Program-made: the position numbers and the translations under genes
Shown here: positions 45,482 to 53,697 of the stretch, in pieces
Numbering within the stretch: position 1 is the stretch's first letter
Layout of the letters: every line of letters begins with the position of its first letter
From: Paramagnetospirillum magnetotacticum MS-1
Lineage (GTDB): Bacteria; Pseudomonadota; Alphaproteobacteria; Rhodospirillales; Magnetospirillaceae
DNA: 64,000 bases
Assembly (NCBI RefSeq): GCF_000829825.1
Contig: NZ_JXSL01000030.1
Coordinates: forward strand, 193,501 to 257,500
Reading direction: 5' to 3'
The notes under the pieces: model-generated
The model's input: only the letters and a program-made list of their open reading frames with translations
Database searches by the model: none
What the model was told of the DNA's origin: nothing

Positions 45482-46675
45482 ATGGACTCCCGATTCCGCC
45501 TCCGGAGTGCCCCCTTGAAGCCCGCCAACACCATCTTGTCGTCCTTCGGCACCACCATCTTCGAGACCATGTCGCGTCTGGCCCAGGCCCATGGCGCGGT
45601 CAATCTGGGCCAGGGTTTCCCCGAGGGACTGGAACCCGCCGACGTCGTGGCCAAGGCGTCCGAGGCGCTTGTCAGCGGCCCCAACCAATATCCCTCCATG
45701 ATGGGCACCCCCGATCTGCGCCAGGCCATCGCCCGCCACGAGGCCCGCTTTTACGGCGTGGAGTTGGACCCCATGGCCGAGGTGATGGTGACCTCCGGCG
45801 CCACCGAGGCCCTGGCCGCCTGCCTGTTCGGGCTGATCGAGCCGGGCGACGAGGTGGTGCTGATCGAACCGCTCTACGACAGCTATCTGCCCATCATCCG
45901 CCGCGCGGGCGGCATCGCGAAGCTGGTCCGTGTCGAGCCTCCCCATTGGGAATTGCCCAGGCAGGCCCTGGCGGAAGCCTTCTCGCCCAAGACCAAGCTG
46001 ATGATCCTGAACACCCCCATGAACCCGTCGGGCAAGGTGTGGACCGCCGATGAACTGGCCTTCCTGGCCGGATTGCTGGAACGCTTCGACGCCTATTGTG
46101 TCTGCGACGAGGTTTACGAACATCTTGTCTATGACGGGCGGCGCCATGTGCCGCTGATGACCCTGCCCGGACTGCGGCCCCGCTGCCTGAAGGTGGGCTC
46201 GGCGGGCAAGATCTTCTCGCTGACCGGATGGAAGGTGGGCTGGGTGATCGCCGCGCCCGAGGTTCTGGTGCCGGTGGCCAAGGCTCATCAGTACCTGACC
46301 TTCACCACGCCGCCCAATCTGCAGGCGGCGGTGGCCTGGGGGCTGGGCAAGGAGGATTCCTATTATGACGGGCTGGCCGCCATGCTGGCCGAGCGGCGCG
46401 ACCGGCTGGCCACAGGACTGCGAGGGGTGGGTTTCGAGGTGATGGAGGCAGGCGGCAGCTATTTCCTGACCGCCGATTTCCGTCCCCTGGGCTTTGACGG
46501 CGACGATGCCGCGTTCTGCCGCCACATTACCGAAAAGGCCGGGGTGACCGCCATTCCGGTCAGCGCCTTCTATCAAGGCGGCGATGTCGGCCACTTCGCC
46601 CGGTTCTGCTTCGCCAAGACGGAAAGCGCCATCGACGAAGCCATCACGCGGTTGAGGCGTTATTTCAGAGGATAG
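45482..46675 (+). CDS. Class I/II PLP-dependent aminotransferase
   Basis: 397 residues. Fold-type I landmarks: VNLGQGFPEGLEP, YPSMMGTPDLRQAIARHEA, NTPMNPSGKVW, YCVCDEVYEHLVYDG and the Schiff-base Lys region GSAGKIFSLTGWKVGW. It is close to the methionine/kynurenine aminotransferase group (YbdL/KAT-like) rather than to AspC. The exact amino donor is not deducible. An in-frame TTG at 45515 with CGGAG seven bases upstream is a credible alternative start, giving MKPANTIL. It diverges from glnB and precedes tRNA-His. Confidence 0.88.
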   Translation: MDSRFRLRSAPLKPANTILSSFGTTIFETMSRLAQAHGAVNLGQGFPEGLEPADVVAKASEALVSGPNQYPSMMGTPDLRQAIARHEARFYGVELDPMAEVMVTSGATEALAACLFGLIEPGDEVVLIEPLYDSYLPIIRRAGGIAKLVRVEPPHWELPRQALAEAFSPKTKLMILNTPMNPSGKVWTADELAFLAGLLERFDAYCVCDEVYEHLVYDGRRHVPLMTLPGLRPRCLKVGSAGKIFSLTGWKVGWVIAAPEVLVPVAKAHQYLTFTTPPNLQAAVAWGLGKEDSYYDGLAAMLAERRDRLATGLRGVGFEVMEAGGSYFLTADFRPLGFDGDDAAFCRHITEKAGVTAIPVSAFYQGGDVGHFARFCFAKTESAIDEAITRLRRYFRG

Positions 46676-46725
46676 GCCCTTGACGGGCGCCCCCGGATTT
46701 GGCTAAACATGCGGCCTCCCCCGGT

Positions 46726-46803
46726 GGCGGGTGTAGCTCAGTTGGTTAGAGCGCCAGTTTGTGGTACTGGATGTCGTCGGTTCGATTCCGATCACTCGCC
46801 CCA
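46726..46803 (+). tRNA. tRNA-His(GTG)
   Basis: Cloverleaf with acceptor GCGGGTG/CACTCGC, D-arm GCTCAGTTGGTTAGAGC and anticodon loop TTGTGGT (anticodon GTG) within CCAGT/ACTGG. The T-arm loop is TTCGATT, and CCA is encoded. The extra G at 46726 opposite C73 is the G-1 identity element of histidine tRNAs. Confidence 0.97.
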
Positions 46804-46862
46804 TTCCCCTCCCATTCGATTCCGCATTTCCGACCGCCACGCCGCGAGATTGTCCGCGCGGT

Positions 46863-47612
46863 TCAGGCACCGCCAAGAAGGCTGATCATCTGGCTGGCCT
46901 CCACATCCTCGGAATCGAGGCCGAGCGCCGTGCGATAGGCTGACAGGGCTTCCATCTTGCGGCCCAGGGCATGGGCAGCACGCCCCGCCGCCCGCCACAG
47001 GCGCCCGTCTTCGGGATAGGAATCGATGGTGGGGCGAAGCATCTCGGCCGCTTCGGCGTGACGCCCGGTCTCCACCAGAATATCGGCAAGGCGAAGCACG
47101 GTGTCGGGACCGGACGCAACCGCCACGGCGCGCCGGGCAAAGTCCTCGGCCTCGGCGCTACGTCCCTGGGCCAGGAACAATCCGGCAAGATTATGCAGGG
47201 CCAGCCCGGATTGGGGGGCAAAGTCGAGGACGGAGCGATAGCAGCTTTCAGCTTGCGCCAGGTTACCGGCCAGATGCTCCAATCCGCCCAGATTGGTCAG
47301 GGCCAGTTCGTGACGGGGATGACGTTCCAGGCATTTGACCAGGGCCGAGCGCGCCTCATCCATGCGCCCGAGAGCGGCCAGAACCACCCCCCGGCCGTAA
47401 AGGGCATCGGCGGAACCCGAGACGGCCGCCCGGTCGATGAATCTCAGGGCCAGAGGCAGATCCCCCGCCTGATGGGCGGCGACGGCCAATTCCATCAGAC
47501 CCGGATGGGCGGGCGCCACCTTGCCCAGATCGCGCGATACGGTCCGCGCCTTGGTGAAATCGCCATTCCGCGCCTTGGCCAGCGCCTCTTCCATTCGATC
47601 AAGCTTCGCCAT
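46863..47612 (-). CDS. TPR-repeat protein
   Basis: 249 residues composed almost entirely of about six to seven tetratricopeptide helical pairs (for example ALALTNLGGLEHLAGNLAQAE and LALHNLAGLFLAQGRSAEAE). There is no signal peptide or catalytic domain. Its start lies inside the preceding GT-B-like gene (14-base overlap), so the two are co-translated. In this block, where TPR domains are usually fused to glycosyltransferases, it could be a free scaffold for the neighbouring enzyme; that is inference. Confidence 0.85.
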   Translation of the reverse strand: MAKLDRMEEALAKARNGDFTKARTVSRDLGKVAPAHPGLMELAVAAHQAGDLPLALRFIDRAAVSGSADALYGRGVVLAALGRMDEARSALVKCLERHPRHELALTNLGGLEHLAGNLAQAESCYRSVLDFAPQSGLALHNLAGLFLAQGRSAEAEDFARRAVAVASGPDTVLRLADILVETGRHAEAAEMLRPTIDSYPEDGRLWRAAGRAAHALGRKMEALSAYRTALGLDSEDVEASQMISLLGGA

Positions 47613-48705
47613 GGGCTCTTTCCGCTAGGTGTTGTATCAATTCCGCCAGCAGTGCCGGTGCCGCGCCGTGGCGCAGACAATCCGCTGGCTTTTCCCACTG
47701 TCCGGCTGCCAGCCAACCGGCAATGGCCTCGGGTGCAAGATCCCGGCGTGTCACCAGTCCAATGCCCGGCCGTCGAACCGCCGCGGCCAGATCATCGCGC
47801 ACCAGTCCGGGCTGCAGGCTGATCACCGGCTTTGCCTGCAGCCATGCCTCGTATAGCAGGATGGAGGCCATTCCCGCCACCCGGTCGGCGGCCAACACAA
47901 CCTGCCTGCCACCAAAATCCCTGACGATTCCGCCCCCCAGATTTCCCCGCAAGGACTGCCACAGCGCCTCCAGTTCCACCAGATCATCCCGTGGATGGGG
48001 AAGGATGGCCAGATCGACCGTCCCGGCCATGGGCTGCAATTGTCCGCACAGCAGCGCCAGCACATCGCGCTCGGTATAGCCGCGCCATCCGGGGGTGCGG
48101 GAATCCGTGCCCTGATCGCGGGCGACGGGCTCGCCGATGAAGGCGATCAGTTGACGAGGCGGCACCCCCAGGCCCAGCCGCATCCTCAGATCGCGCCGCC
48201 TTGGCGCCGTCGCCTCGGAAATTTCCCGAGCCAGTCCGGCCAGTCCGGGATGGCCCGTGACCTGAAGACAGGACGCGGGCACACCCTCGGCCAGGGCTTC
48301 GTCGCGGGCCTTGTCATCCATGACGGCGTAGACATCGGGAACAAAAAGCGGCCCGCCGTCCATCTCCAGGCGCACCCGGTAATTCATCCAGTTATCGAGG
48401 ATGCAGACCACCGGCAGACCAAGGCTCTGGGCGCTTCTGGCCAGGGCCAGAGGCAGATGATCTGCCAGGGACGTGCCGAAACAGACACAGGAGATTCCGC
48501 AAGCTTCGAGCCATGCCCCCGGATCCCCGTCGGGAGGCGCCAGCCGGATCAGTTCGTCCGTGGCATTGCGACCGAGAAAACCGTGATCGAGGATAGCGGC
48601 CCGCCCGCCCCGCCCCGCCAGCATCTGGGCCACGGGCAATATCGCGGCGGCCCCGCCGGGATCGACGGCGGCGAACAGGACGGAGGGAGGGGCCGAAAGG
48701 GTCAT
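47599..48705 (-). CDS. Putative GT-B-fold glycosyltransferase-like protein
   Basis: 368 residues from ATG 48705; a GTG at 48717 is an alternative. The sequence has a Rossmann-like N-terminal half (VLFAAVDPGGAAAILPVAQMLAGRG) and a C-terminal half with AILPHPRDDLVELEALW and LAADRVAGMASILLYEAWLQ plus AKPVISLQPG. This is the order seen in nucleotide-sugar-binding GT-B enzymes and UDP-GlcNAc 2-epimerase relatives (the S/A-x-x-x-E in the nucleotide site). I cannot name the family. It is coupled to the TPR protein downstream and lies in the flagellin-modification block. Confidence 0.6.
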   Translation of the reverse strand: MTLSAPPSVLFAAVDPGGAAAILPVAQMLAGRGGRAAILDHGFLGRNATDELIRLAPPDGDPGAWLEACGISCVCFGTSLADHLPLALARSAQSLGLPVVCILDNWMNYRVRLEMDGGPLFVPDVYAVMDDKARDEALAEGVPASCLQVTGHPGLAGLAREISEATAPRRRDLRMRLGLGVPPRQLIAFIGEPVARDQGTDSRTPGWRGYTERDVLALLCGQLQPMAGTVDLAILPHPRDDLVELEALWQSLRGNLGGGIVRDFGGRQVVLAADRVAGMASILLYEAWLQAKPVISLQPGLVRDDLAAAVRRPGIGLVTRRDLAPEAIAGWLAAGQWEKPADCLRHGAAPALLAELIQHLAERAHGEA

Positions 48706-48732
48706 GCCGGAATGCACTGTGGCGAGACGGAA

Positions 48733-48775
48733 TCAAAAATCCCCGGACAAGGCGCTTTTGGACCTTGTCCGGGGA
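48733..48775 (-). terminator. Rho-independent terminator of flaF
   Basis: TCCCCGGACAAGG (48740-48752) pairs perfectly with CCTTGTCCGGGGA (48763-48775). On the minus strand the hairpin is followed by ATTTTTGATT, 25 bases after the flaF stop. Confidence 0.9.
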
Positions 48776-48799
48776 GGAAAGGGTTCACCCTGGCAAAGA

Positions 48800-49285
48800 T
48801 CAGGCCGTGGCGCTGATGGGCGTATGAGCGGCGCCTGGCGCCGGTGCATAGGGGTTCGCGGCCGGTGCGGCGGCGGCGGGGTCGATGGCTCCGGTCGCCT
48901 CGGCGGCCTCGCGGGCCTCACGGGCCAGGGAATCACGCAAACCGCTGGCGATATTGCGGTTGATATTGACCAGCACTTCGAGCTTGGGGGCGTCGGGCTC
49001 GGTCAAAGCGGCGACCGTATGGAAATCGACGAACTGGCAAAGGCTGAGCATATTGACCACGGTCTCCGTGGTTTCACCCGCCTCGACCTTGCCGATCAGG
49101 TCGGCCTGGAAAATGGTCCAGAGCTTCCAGTTAAGCCGCAATGCATCGCGCATGCCCTCGGGCTCGCCCCGAGATGCCGACGCCATGCGCCGCGCCGCCT
49201 CGGTCAGTGCCCAGGCCTCCGTTTCGCGCGGATTGCCTTCCTGCGGAATGTTCGCGGCGTGGGCTGCGTTGCTGTAAGGATTCAT
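48800..49285 (-). CDS. flaF: Flagellar biosynthesis regulator FlaF
   Basis: 161 residues. It starts MNPYSNAAHA with GGGAG five bases upstream; an in-frame start at 49300 is less favoured. The family pattern follows: PRETEAWALTEAARRM, ALRLNWKLWTIFQADLIG, NMLSLCQFVDFHTVAAL, VNINRNIASGL. The Ala/Pro-rich C-terminal 45 residues are an extension. In Caulobacter FlaF and FlbT act oppositely on flagellin translation and secretion. No flbT is seen in the window. It shares the minus strand with the coiled-coil gene 40 bases upstream. Confidence 0.92.
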   Translation of the reverse strand: MNPYSNAAHAANIPQEGNPRETEAWALTEAARRMASASRGEPEGMRDALRLNWKLWTIFQADLIGKVEAGETTETVVNMLSLCQFVDFHTVAALTEPDAPKLEVLVNINRNIASGLRDSLAREAREAAEATGAIDPAAAAPAANPYAPAPGAAHTPISATA

Positions 49286-49325
49286 AACCTCTCCCATCAC
49301 TTCTCAGGAAGGTGAGCCCATCGAC

Positions 49326-50180
49326 TCAGGAAAACAGATTGACCACGGACCCCGGCTGATAGGTGTCGTTGGTCTGGGCCTTGACGATTTTTTCATTCTG
49401 CTGCTGCTGCGACTCGAAGCTGACTGACAGGGCCTGCAGTTGCGAGGCGATTTCCAGCTTCATCTGCTTGGCCTGTTTGGCCACATCCTTCTTGATGTCG
49501 GCCGCCTGGGTCTGCTGGTGGTCCTCAATCTCCGAGATGCGGTCCTGCACCCGGGTTACCTCACCAGCCGCCATATCCAGGCGATTGTAGAGCTGCGACA
49601 CCAGTTGGTTCGCACGGGTAAGACCCGCCGCCAACTCGACGCTGGAGCCGGTCGGGGGCTTGGCCTGATCGTCGTCCGCCGAAAAATGCTTGATACCGAT
49701 ACCGTTCAGGCGGATGTCGCCCACACCCTCATCGCCGTAGAATGAGAATTCCGTCCCGTCGACATTGGGCAGGCGGCTCAAGGATTCATTCAGACTGTCG
49801 ACGCTGGCATTGTATTCTGTGGCATCGGGCGTATCGCCAGCCGCGGCGTGGAGCTGCAAGGAGGCGTTCTGCAAATCCAGATCGCCGATCTTATCGAGAG
49901 TCTCGGCCACCTGGGCGACGGCATTGGACACCAGATTCTGGTAATCCTGAAGCTTCGGCAGTTGTTCCTTCAGCTTGCTAAGCTCAGTGTCAAGCGAGGT
50001 ATCATAGGTGTCCATCGCCTTGCGCTGCAGCACCTGCATCTTGTCATTGTACTGATTGGCGTAGGAATTCTGGATATTGGCGAAGGCAAGATTGAAGGCT
50101 GGCCGCGCGGACATGCCGGACAGAGTGCTGAGCATCTGGGTAAGATCGCCCGCATAGGCGCTGAGCACGGTATCGGTCAA
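49326..50180 (-). CDS. Coiled-coil protein of the flagellin block, function unknown
   Basis: 284 residues starting at TTG with a strong GGAGG six bases upstream. Long amphipathic helices occur at both ends (LDTELSKLKEQLPKLQDYQN; RVQDRISEIEDHQQTQAADI with KKDVAKQAKQMKLEIASQLQ) around a short beta-looking segment (GTEFSFYGDEGVGDIRLNGI). The N-terminal LSAYAGDLTQMLSTLSGM and C-terminal GSVVNLFS have no obvious motif. It is not a recognisable flagellin, FliD or chaperone. Its place immediately upstream of flaF suggests a flagellum-related job. Confidence 0.7.
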   Translation of the reverse strand: MTDTVLSAYAGDLTQMLSTLSGMSARPAFNLAFANIQNSYANQYNDKMQVLQRKAMDTYDTSLDTELSKLKEQLPKLQDYQNLVSNAVAQVAETLDKIGDLDLQNASLQLHAAAGDTPDATEYNASVDSLNESLSRLPNVDGTEFSFYGDEGVGDIRLNGIGIKHFSADDDQAKPPTGSSVELAAGLTRANQLVSQLYNRLDMAAGEVTRVQDRISEIEDHQQTQAADIKKDVAKQAKQMKLEIASQLQALSVSFESQQQQNEKIVKAQTNDTYQPGSVVNLFS

Positions 50181-50300
50181 AATAACCTCCGACGCATTTG
50201 GGCGAGTTCTTCACCCGTATTGGAGCCTAGCACCCTTCCGTTAAGAAATCCATAAATCGGCCCCATAGGCAGGGCGGTACGTCGCGGAAGGACCGCGGAG

Positions 50301-50318
50301 GTTAACGCTTTTCTAACC
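50301..50318. promoter_or_regulatory. Candidate operator shared by two flaF-like genes (site B)
   Basis: GTTAACGCTTTTCTAACC, with the inverted repeat GGTTA-N9-TAACC (50300-50318), lies 69 bases before the FlaF-like start at 50388. Fifteen of 18 bases match site A at 23998-24015. It also sits in the divergent region of the coiled-coil gene. Confidence 0.4.
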
Positions 50319-50387
50319 CTGCGACGCGCAGAATATCAGGCTGAATCAATGATATCCGCCAATGTACCGCAAATCCCGGAGTCTCCC

Positions 50388-50762
50388 ATGACCGAAGAAA
50401 TCGGTGACCTCTCCTCCCTTCCCCTCCCCGAGCAGGAGGCCCTCAGCCTGGCGGAGGCTGCCATCGCCCTGGACCGGGCCCGCAGCAGCAAGGATCGGGC
50501 CGCCGAACTGGTGGCTGCGCTCAATCACAATCTCGAGGTCTGGGTGGCCATCCGCTCCCTGGCCCGGTCGCCGGGCAGCCCCCTGCCGCCCGATCTCAAG
50601 GCCAATCTGATCCGGCTCAGCGAATTCGTGGCGCACACCACCTTCACCAATGGCGCCACCATTGGGGATTCGTCGCTGAACACCCTGATCAACATCAATA
50701 TGCAATTGGCCGAAGGGCTTCTGGAAGGCCAGAAGAACGCGGGCGGCGCCACCACGGGCTGA
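50388..50762 (+). CDS. Short FlaF-like protein, paralogue B
   Basis: 124 residues with CGGAG seven bases before the ATG. Its body (AEAAIALDRARSSKDRAAEL, VAALNHNLEVWVAIRSLAR, LIRLSEFVAHTTF, LININMQLAEGLLEG) is colinear with paralogue A at 24110-24454 and with the core of FlaF. It is transcribed away from the flaF/coiled-coil pair and converges with the TPR/GT9-like gene, the two stop codons touching within TGATCA. It may modulate flagellin expression or chaperone a subset of secreted proteins; unproven. Confidence 0.65.
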   Translation: MTEEIGDLSSLPLPEQEALSLAEAAIALDRARSSKDRAAELVAALNHNLEVWVAIRSLARSPGSPLPPDLKANLIRLSEFVAHTTFTNGATIGDSSLNTLININMQLAEGLLEGQKNAGGATTG

Positions 50763-51779
50763 TCAGCCCGCAAGCGCCTGCAACTCCGTGCGCACCGTTC
50801 CCAGGACCGGTGCCCACCCCTCCCCCTGCCGCGCCCGGAACAGACGGGCGGTGGGATACCAGGGGCTGTCGTCGCGGTCCAGCAACCAGCGCCAGTCGGG
50901 AAATGCCGCCAGGACCACCCAGACGGGACGCCCCAAGGCACCGGCCAAATGGGCGGGCGACGTACACGACGAGATGATCAGATCCAGCCCCGCCATAGCG
51001 GCGGCGGTCTGGCTGAAATCGCTCAGTTCCGGCCCGAGATCGACGAAGTTAGCGGGCATGGCCCGCCCCTCCAGGGCGGCGGCGGCCGGGCCTTTCTGCA
51101 AGCTGAAGAACGTAACGCCCGGCACGTCGAGCAAGGAAAGATAGGGGGCCAATCCGGGAGAGCGGCGCCAGTCATAACCGGCCTCGGGATTGCCGCCCCA
51201 GACCAGCCCGACCTTCAACCCGCCATAGGATTCCAGCCGCGCCCGCCATGCCTCTACCGCTGCTGGGTCCGGGGTCAGATAGGGGATGGCGGCTGGAATG
51301 GTCTGCAGCGTGGTGCCGAACGCATAGGGCAACGACATCATGGGCACCATGAGGTCCGGCTGCGCCATCTCTTGGCCCGGCTCCACCGTCGAGGCCACAC
51401 CGGGCACCGTCGACAGCAGAGCGCCAAGCCCCGACTGGCAGCCCACCACCACGCGGGCGCCACGCCGGGCCAAGGGCTCGGCATAGCGGACGAACTGAAT
51501 ATTGTCGCCGAATCCCTGCTCGCCCACCACCAGTACGGTTTCGCCCTTCAGGGGCTGCCCCCGCCAACGGGGGCCGGGAACCGGCGGCTGAGGCCTGTGT
51601 TCATTGAGGGACAGGCCGCGGCGGTAATCGCCCTGCAGCAGCAGCAACTGCCCCAGGGACATGCGCAACAGGGGATCCTTCGCTCCGGCGTCCAGGGCGG
51701 CACGATAGATGGCAACAGCCCCGGCGAGATCACCCGCCTCGATGCGTGCGAAGGCCTCGGCGAAGGGATCGCCCGCCAA
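50763..51779 (-). CDS. TPR protein with GT9-like C-terminal glycosyltransferase domain
   Basis: 338 residues. One to two TPRs (FARIEAGDLAGAVAIYRAAL, LLRMSLGQLLLLQGDYRRG) precede a domain with RWRGQPLKGETVLVVGEQGF, GDNIQFVRYAEPLARRGARV, VGLVWGGNPEAGYD and the LDLIISSCTSPAHLAGALGR nucleotide-sugar-site segment. This is the common TPR plus glycosyltransferase-9-like architecture. The apparent start is TTG, four bases after the stop of the OGT-like gene; the ribosome site is weak and the next ATG would cut into the TPRs. Probably a glycosyltransferase acting with its operon partners; donor and acceptor unknown. Confidence 0.75.
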   Translation of the reverse strand: MAGDPFAEAFARIEAGDLAGAVAIYRAALDAGAKDPLLRMSLGQLLLLQGDYRRGLSLNEHRPQPPVPGPRWRGQPLKGETVLVVGEQGFGDNIQFVRYAEPLARRGARVVVGCQSGLGALLSTVPGVASTVEPGQEMAQPDLMVPMMSLPYAFGTTLQTIPAAIPYLTPDPAAVEAWRARLESYGGLKVGLVWGGNPEAGYDWRRSPGLAPYLSLLDVPGVTFFSLQKGPAAAALEGRAMPANFVDLGPELSDFSQTAAAMAGLDLIISSCTSPAHLAGALGRPVWVVLAAFPDWRWLLDRDDSPWYPTARLFRARQGEGWAPVLGTVRTELQALAG

Positions 51780-51783
51780 ACTC

Positions 51784-53697
51784 TTAGGACCTTGCCCGTC
51801 GTCTGGCGAGGATGGTGTCGAGCTTCATGGCGATCTCCGTTCCCAAGGTTTCGGGAGTAGCCAGAGACGAGGCCAGAACCCGGTCCCGCAACTCGGCCCG
51901 AATGGCCCCAAGCCTGGGATCCATGGCCAGAGTGGCGGCCTTCTCCACATATTCGGCTTCGCTGCCAGCGATCCATTGGTCGCAGCCTGCGGCGCGCAGG
52001 ATCGAGGCCCCCACCCGCCCGGCCCGGCAATCGGAACGCAAGGTCACCACCGGCACCCCCATCCACAAATCGGTGGCGGTCTCAGCGGCACCGGTCACGG
52101 GCACGGTATCGAGGACCACATCGACCATGTGATTGAAGGCACGGGCCGCGGACATCCCGGCCTGCTCCACCGGCTCCTGGAAATGGACCCGGTTGGCCAC
52201 GCCATATTCGGCGAAAGCCGCCAGGGCCCAGTCGGTCAGTTCCTCTTCCCATGTATCGCGGCCGCCGATCAGCAGACGCGATCCGGGAACGGCGCACAGA
52301 ACCCGCGACCACAAGGCGACGGACGCATCGTTGAAGCGTGCGGGATCACCATGCACGCCGAACATTGCAAAACCACGGGTATTGCGCGGCAGATCAAGGA
52401 TCTCATCTTCGGCCCCCAGGCTCTTGGGGAAGTCGAAGGCCAGCAGACGGCTCACCTCGAGGACCTGATCCGGGCCGTAATTCCTGGCGTCGATCTCCAG
52501 GGTCTCGGCATCGGAAATGACCAATGCGGCACCCGGAATGCGATCGCATACGGGCCAGGTCACCCAATGCACCACCAGAGGAACGCGCTCACCTTTGAAG
52601 ACCGGGAAACGGGCGTGATCGGCGGGGGCGCAAAGATTGATCAGACAGCCGATCTTGTCGCCGCCCACGATGCGCCCCAGGGTGGCATCATCGATATTGG
52701 TGCTTTGCCGCGGGCGCATGGCGGCGGAGCGCATCACCTCGCTCATATGGTCCTGACGGGGGTTGAGGCCGTAAAGCACCACATTGGGAATATTTCGGGT
52801 CACCGGCGCCACGCACTGGATCAAAGGACTGTCATAGACCTGATCCCACATCACTCCGAACAAGGTGGTGTCGGCGTCGATATCGGCCTTGACCCGGCGC
52901 AGCGGCGCTTCGCGCTCGGCAAGATAGGCATCGATGATGGCGTTTGCCGCCGGGCGGCAAAGATCCGACTGGAAGACCAGAGTTCCGGCCAGATGAGCGC
53001 GCAATTTCTCGTCGCCTTCCGACAAATCCCAGGCCAGCTTCTGGTGGGCGAGCGCCGCCGAGTGACGGACCTCGCCCATCAGCGCCTCACCCATCAGGGC
53101 GTGCAGCCAGGGATCGGCGGGCTTGTGATGCAGGGCGGCGCGCAGCATGGCCGAGGCCGCGGACGGACGGCCCAGGGCCAGCAGGGTGCGCGCCGCCACC
53201 ATCATGCAATCCACATCGTCGGAGTGGACGCGCAGATGCTTTTGCGCCTGCAACAGGGCCTCGTCCAGCATGCCCAATTGCAACGCCGCCTCGGCATTGG
53301 TGGCGTGGTGGGAGATGTTGACGTTGCGGATGGCCTCCATATAGGACGCCATATTGTTGGGCAGCAGGGCGGCGGCATCGGGACGCGGCTTCAGGCAGAC
53401 CGCCAGCTTGCCGTAATAAAGCCCATCGGTCAGACGGCCGATGCGGGTGCACACGGCGGCCAGGCCATCGACCAATTCGCGGCAATCGGGGTTATGGGTG
53501 AGCCCGCGCTCCATCAGCTGGATGGCCAGACCAGGGTCACCGCTGTAGAAGGAGATCATGCCCATGGCGAGGAAGACGTAGGGGTTGGTCGATCCCTCGC
53601 CCAGGCGCCGGCGGCAATATTCCAGAATTTCCTCGGAAAGCTCGTTTTCGATCATCCCGGACAGGGCCTGGATGTCGGCGGTGATTTCATCCGTCAT
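51784..53697 (-). CDS. Divergent TPR/OGT-like protein
   Basis: 637 residues. TPR-like helices fill about residues 1-240. The C-terminal half keeps GT41 hallmarks in weakened form: VVHWVTWPV, IPGAALVISDAETL, RFNDASVALWSRVLCAVPGS, VVLDTVPVTGAAETATDLWM and GVPVVTL. The Lys that OGTs use for UDP appears as Arg (GDPARFND), and the HTTASD loop is changed to GAAETATD. It may use another donor or be a partner rather than an enzyme. It overlaps maf by 11 bases, with GGAG seven bases before its ATG, and sits in the maf operon. Confidence 0.78.
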   Translation of the reverse strand: MTDEITADIQALSGMIENELSEEILEYCRRRLGEGSTNPYVFLAMGMISFYSGDPGLAIQLMERGLTHNPDCRELVDGLAAVCTRIGRLTDGLYYGKLAVCLKPRPDAAALLPNNMASYMEAIRNVNISHHATNAEAALQLGMLDEALLQAQKHLRVHSDDVDCMMVAARTLLALGRPSAASAMLRAALHHKPADPWLHALMGEALMGEVRHSAALAHQKLAWDLSEGDEKLRAHLAGTLVFQSDLCRPAANAIIDAYLAEREAPLRRVKADIDADTTLFGVMWDQVYDSPLIQCVAPVTRNIPNVVLYGLNPRQDHMSEVMRSAAMRPRQSTNIDDATLGRIVGGDKIGCLINLCAPADHARFPVFKGERVPLVVHWVTWPVCDRIPGAALVISDAETLEIDARNYGPDQVLEVSRLLAFDFPKSLGAEDEILDLPRNTRGFAMFGVHGDPARFNDASVALWSRVLCAVPGSRLLIGGRDTWEEELTDWALAAFAEYGVANRVHFQEPVEQAGMSAARAFNHMVDVVLDTVPVTGAAETATDLWMGVPVVTLRSDCRAGRVGASILRAAGCDQWIAGSEAEYVEKAATLAMDPRLGAIRAELRDRVLASSLATPETLGTEIAMKLDTILARRRARS

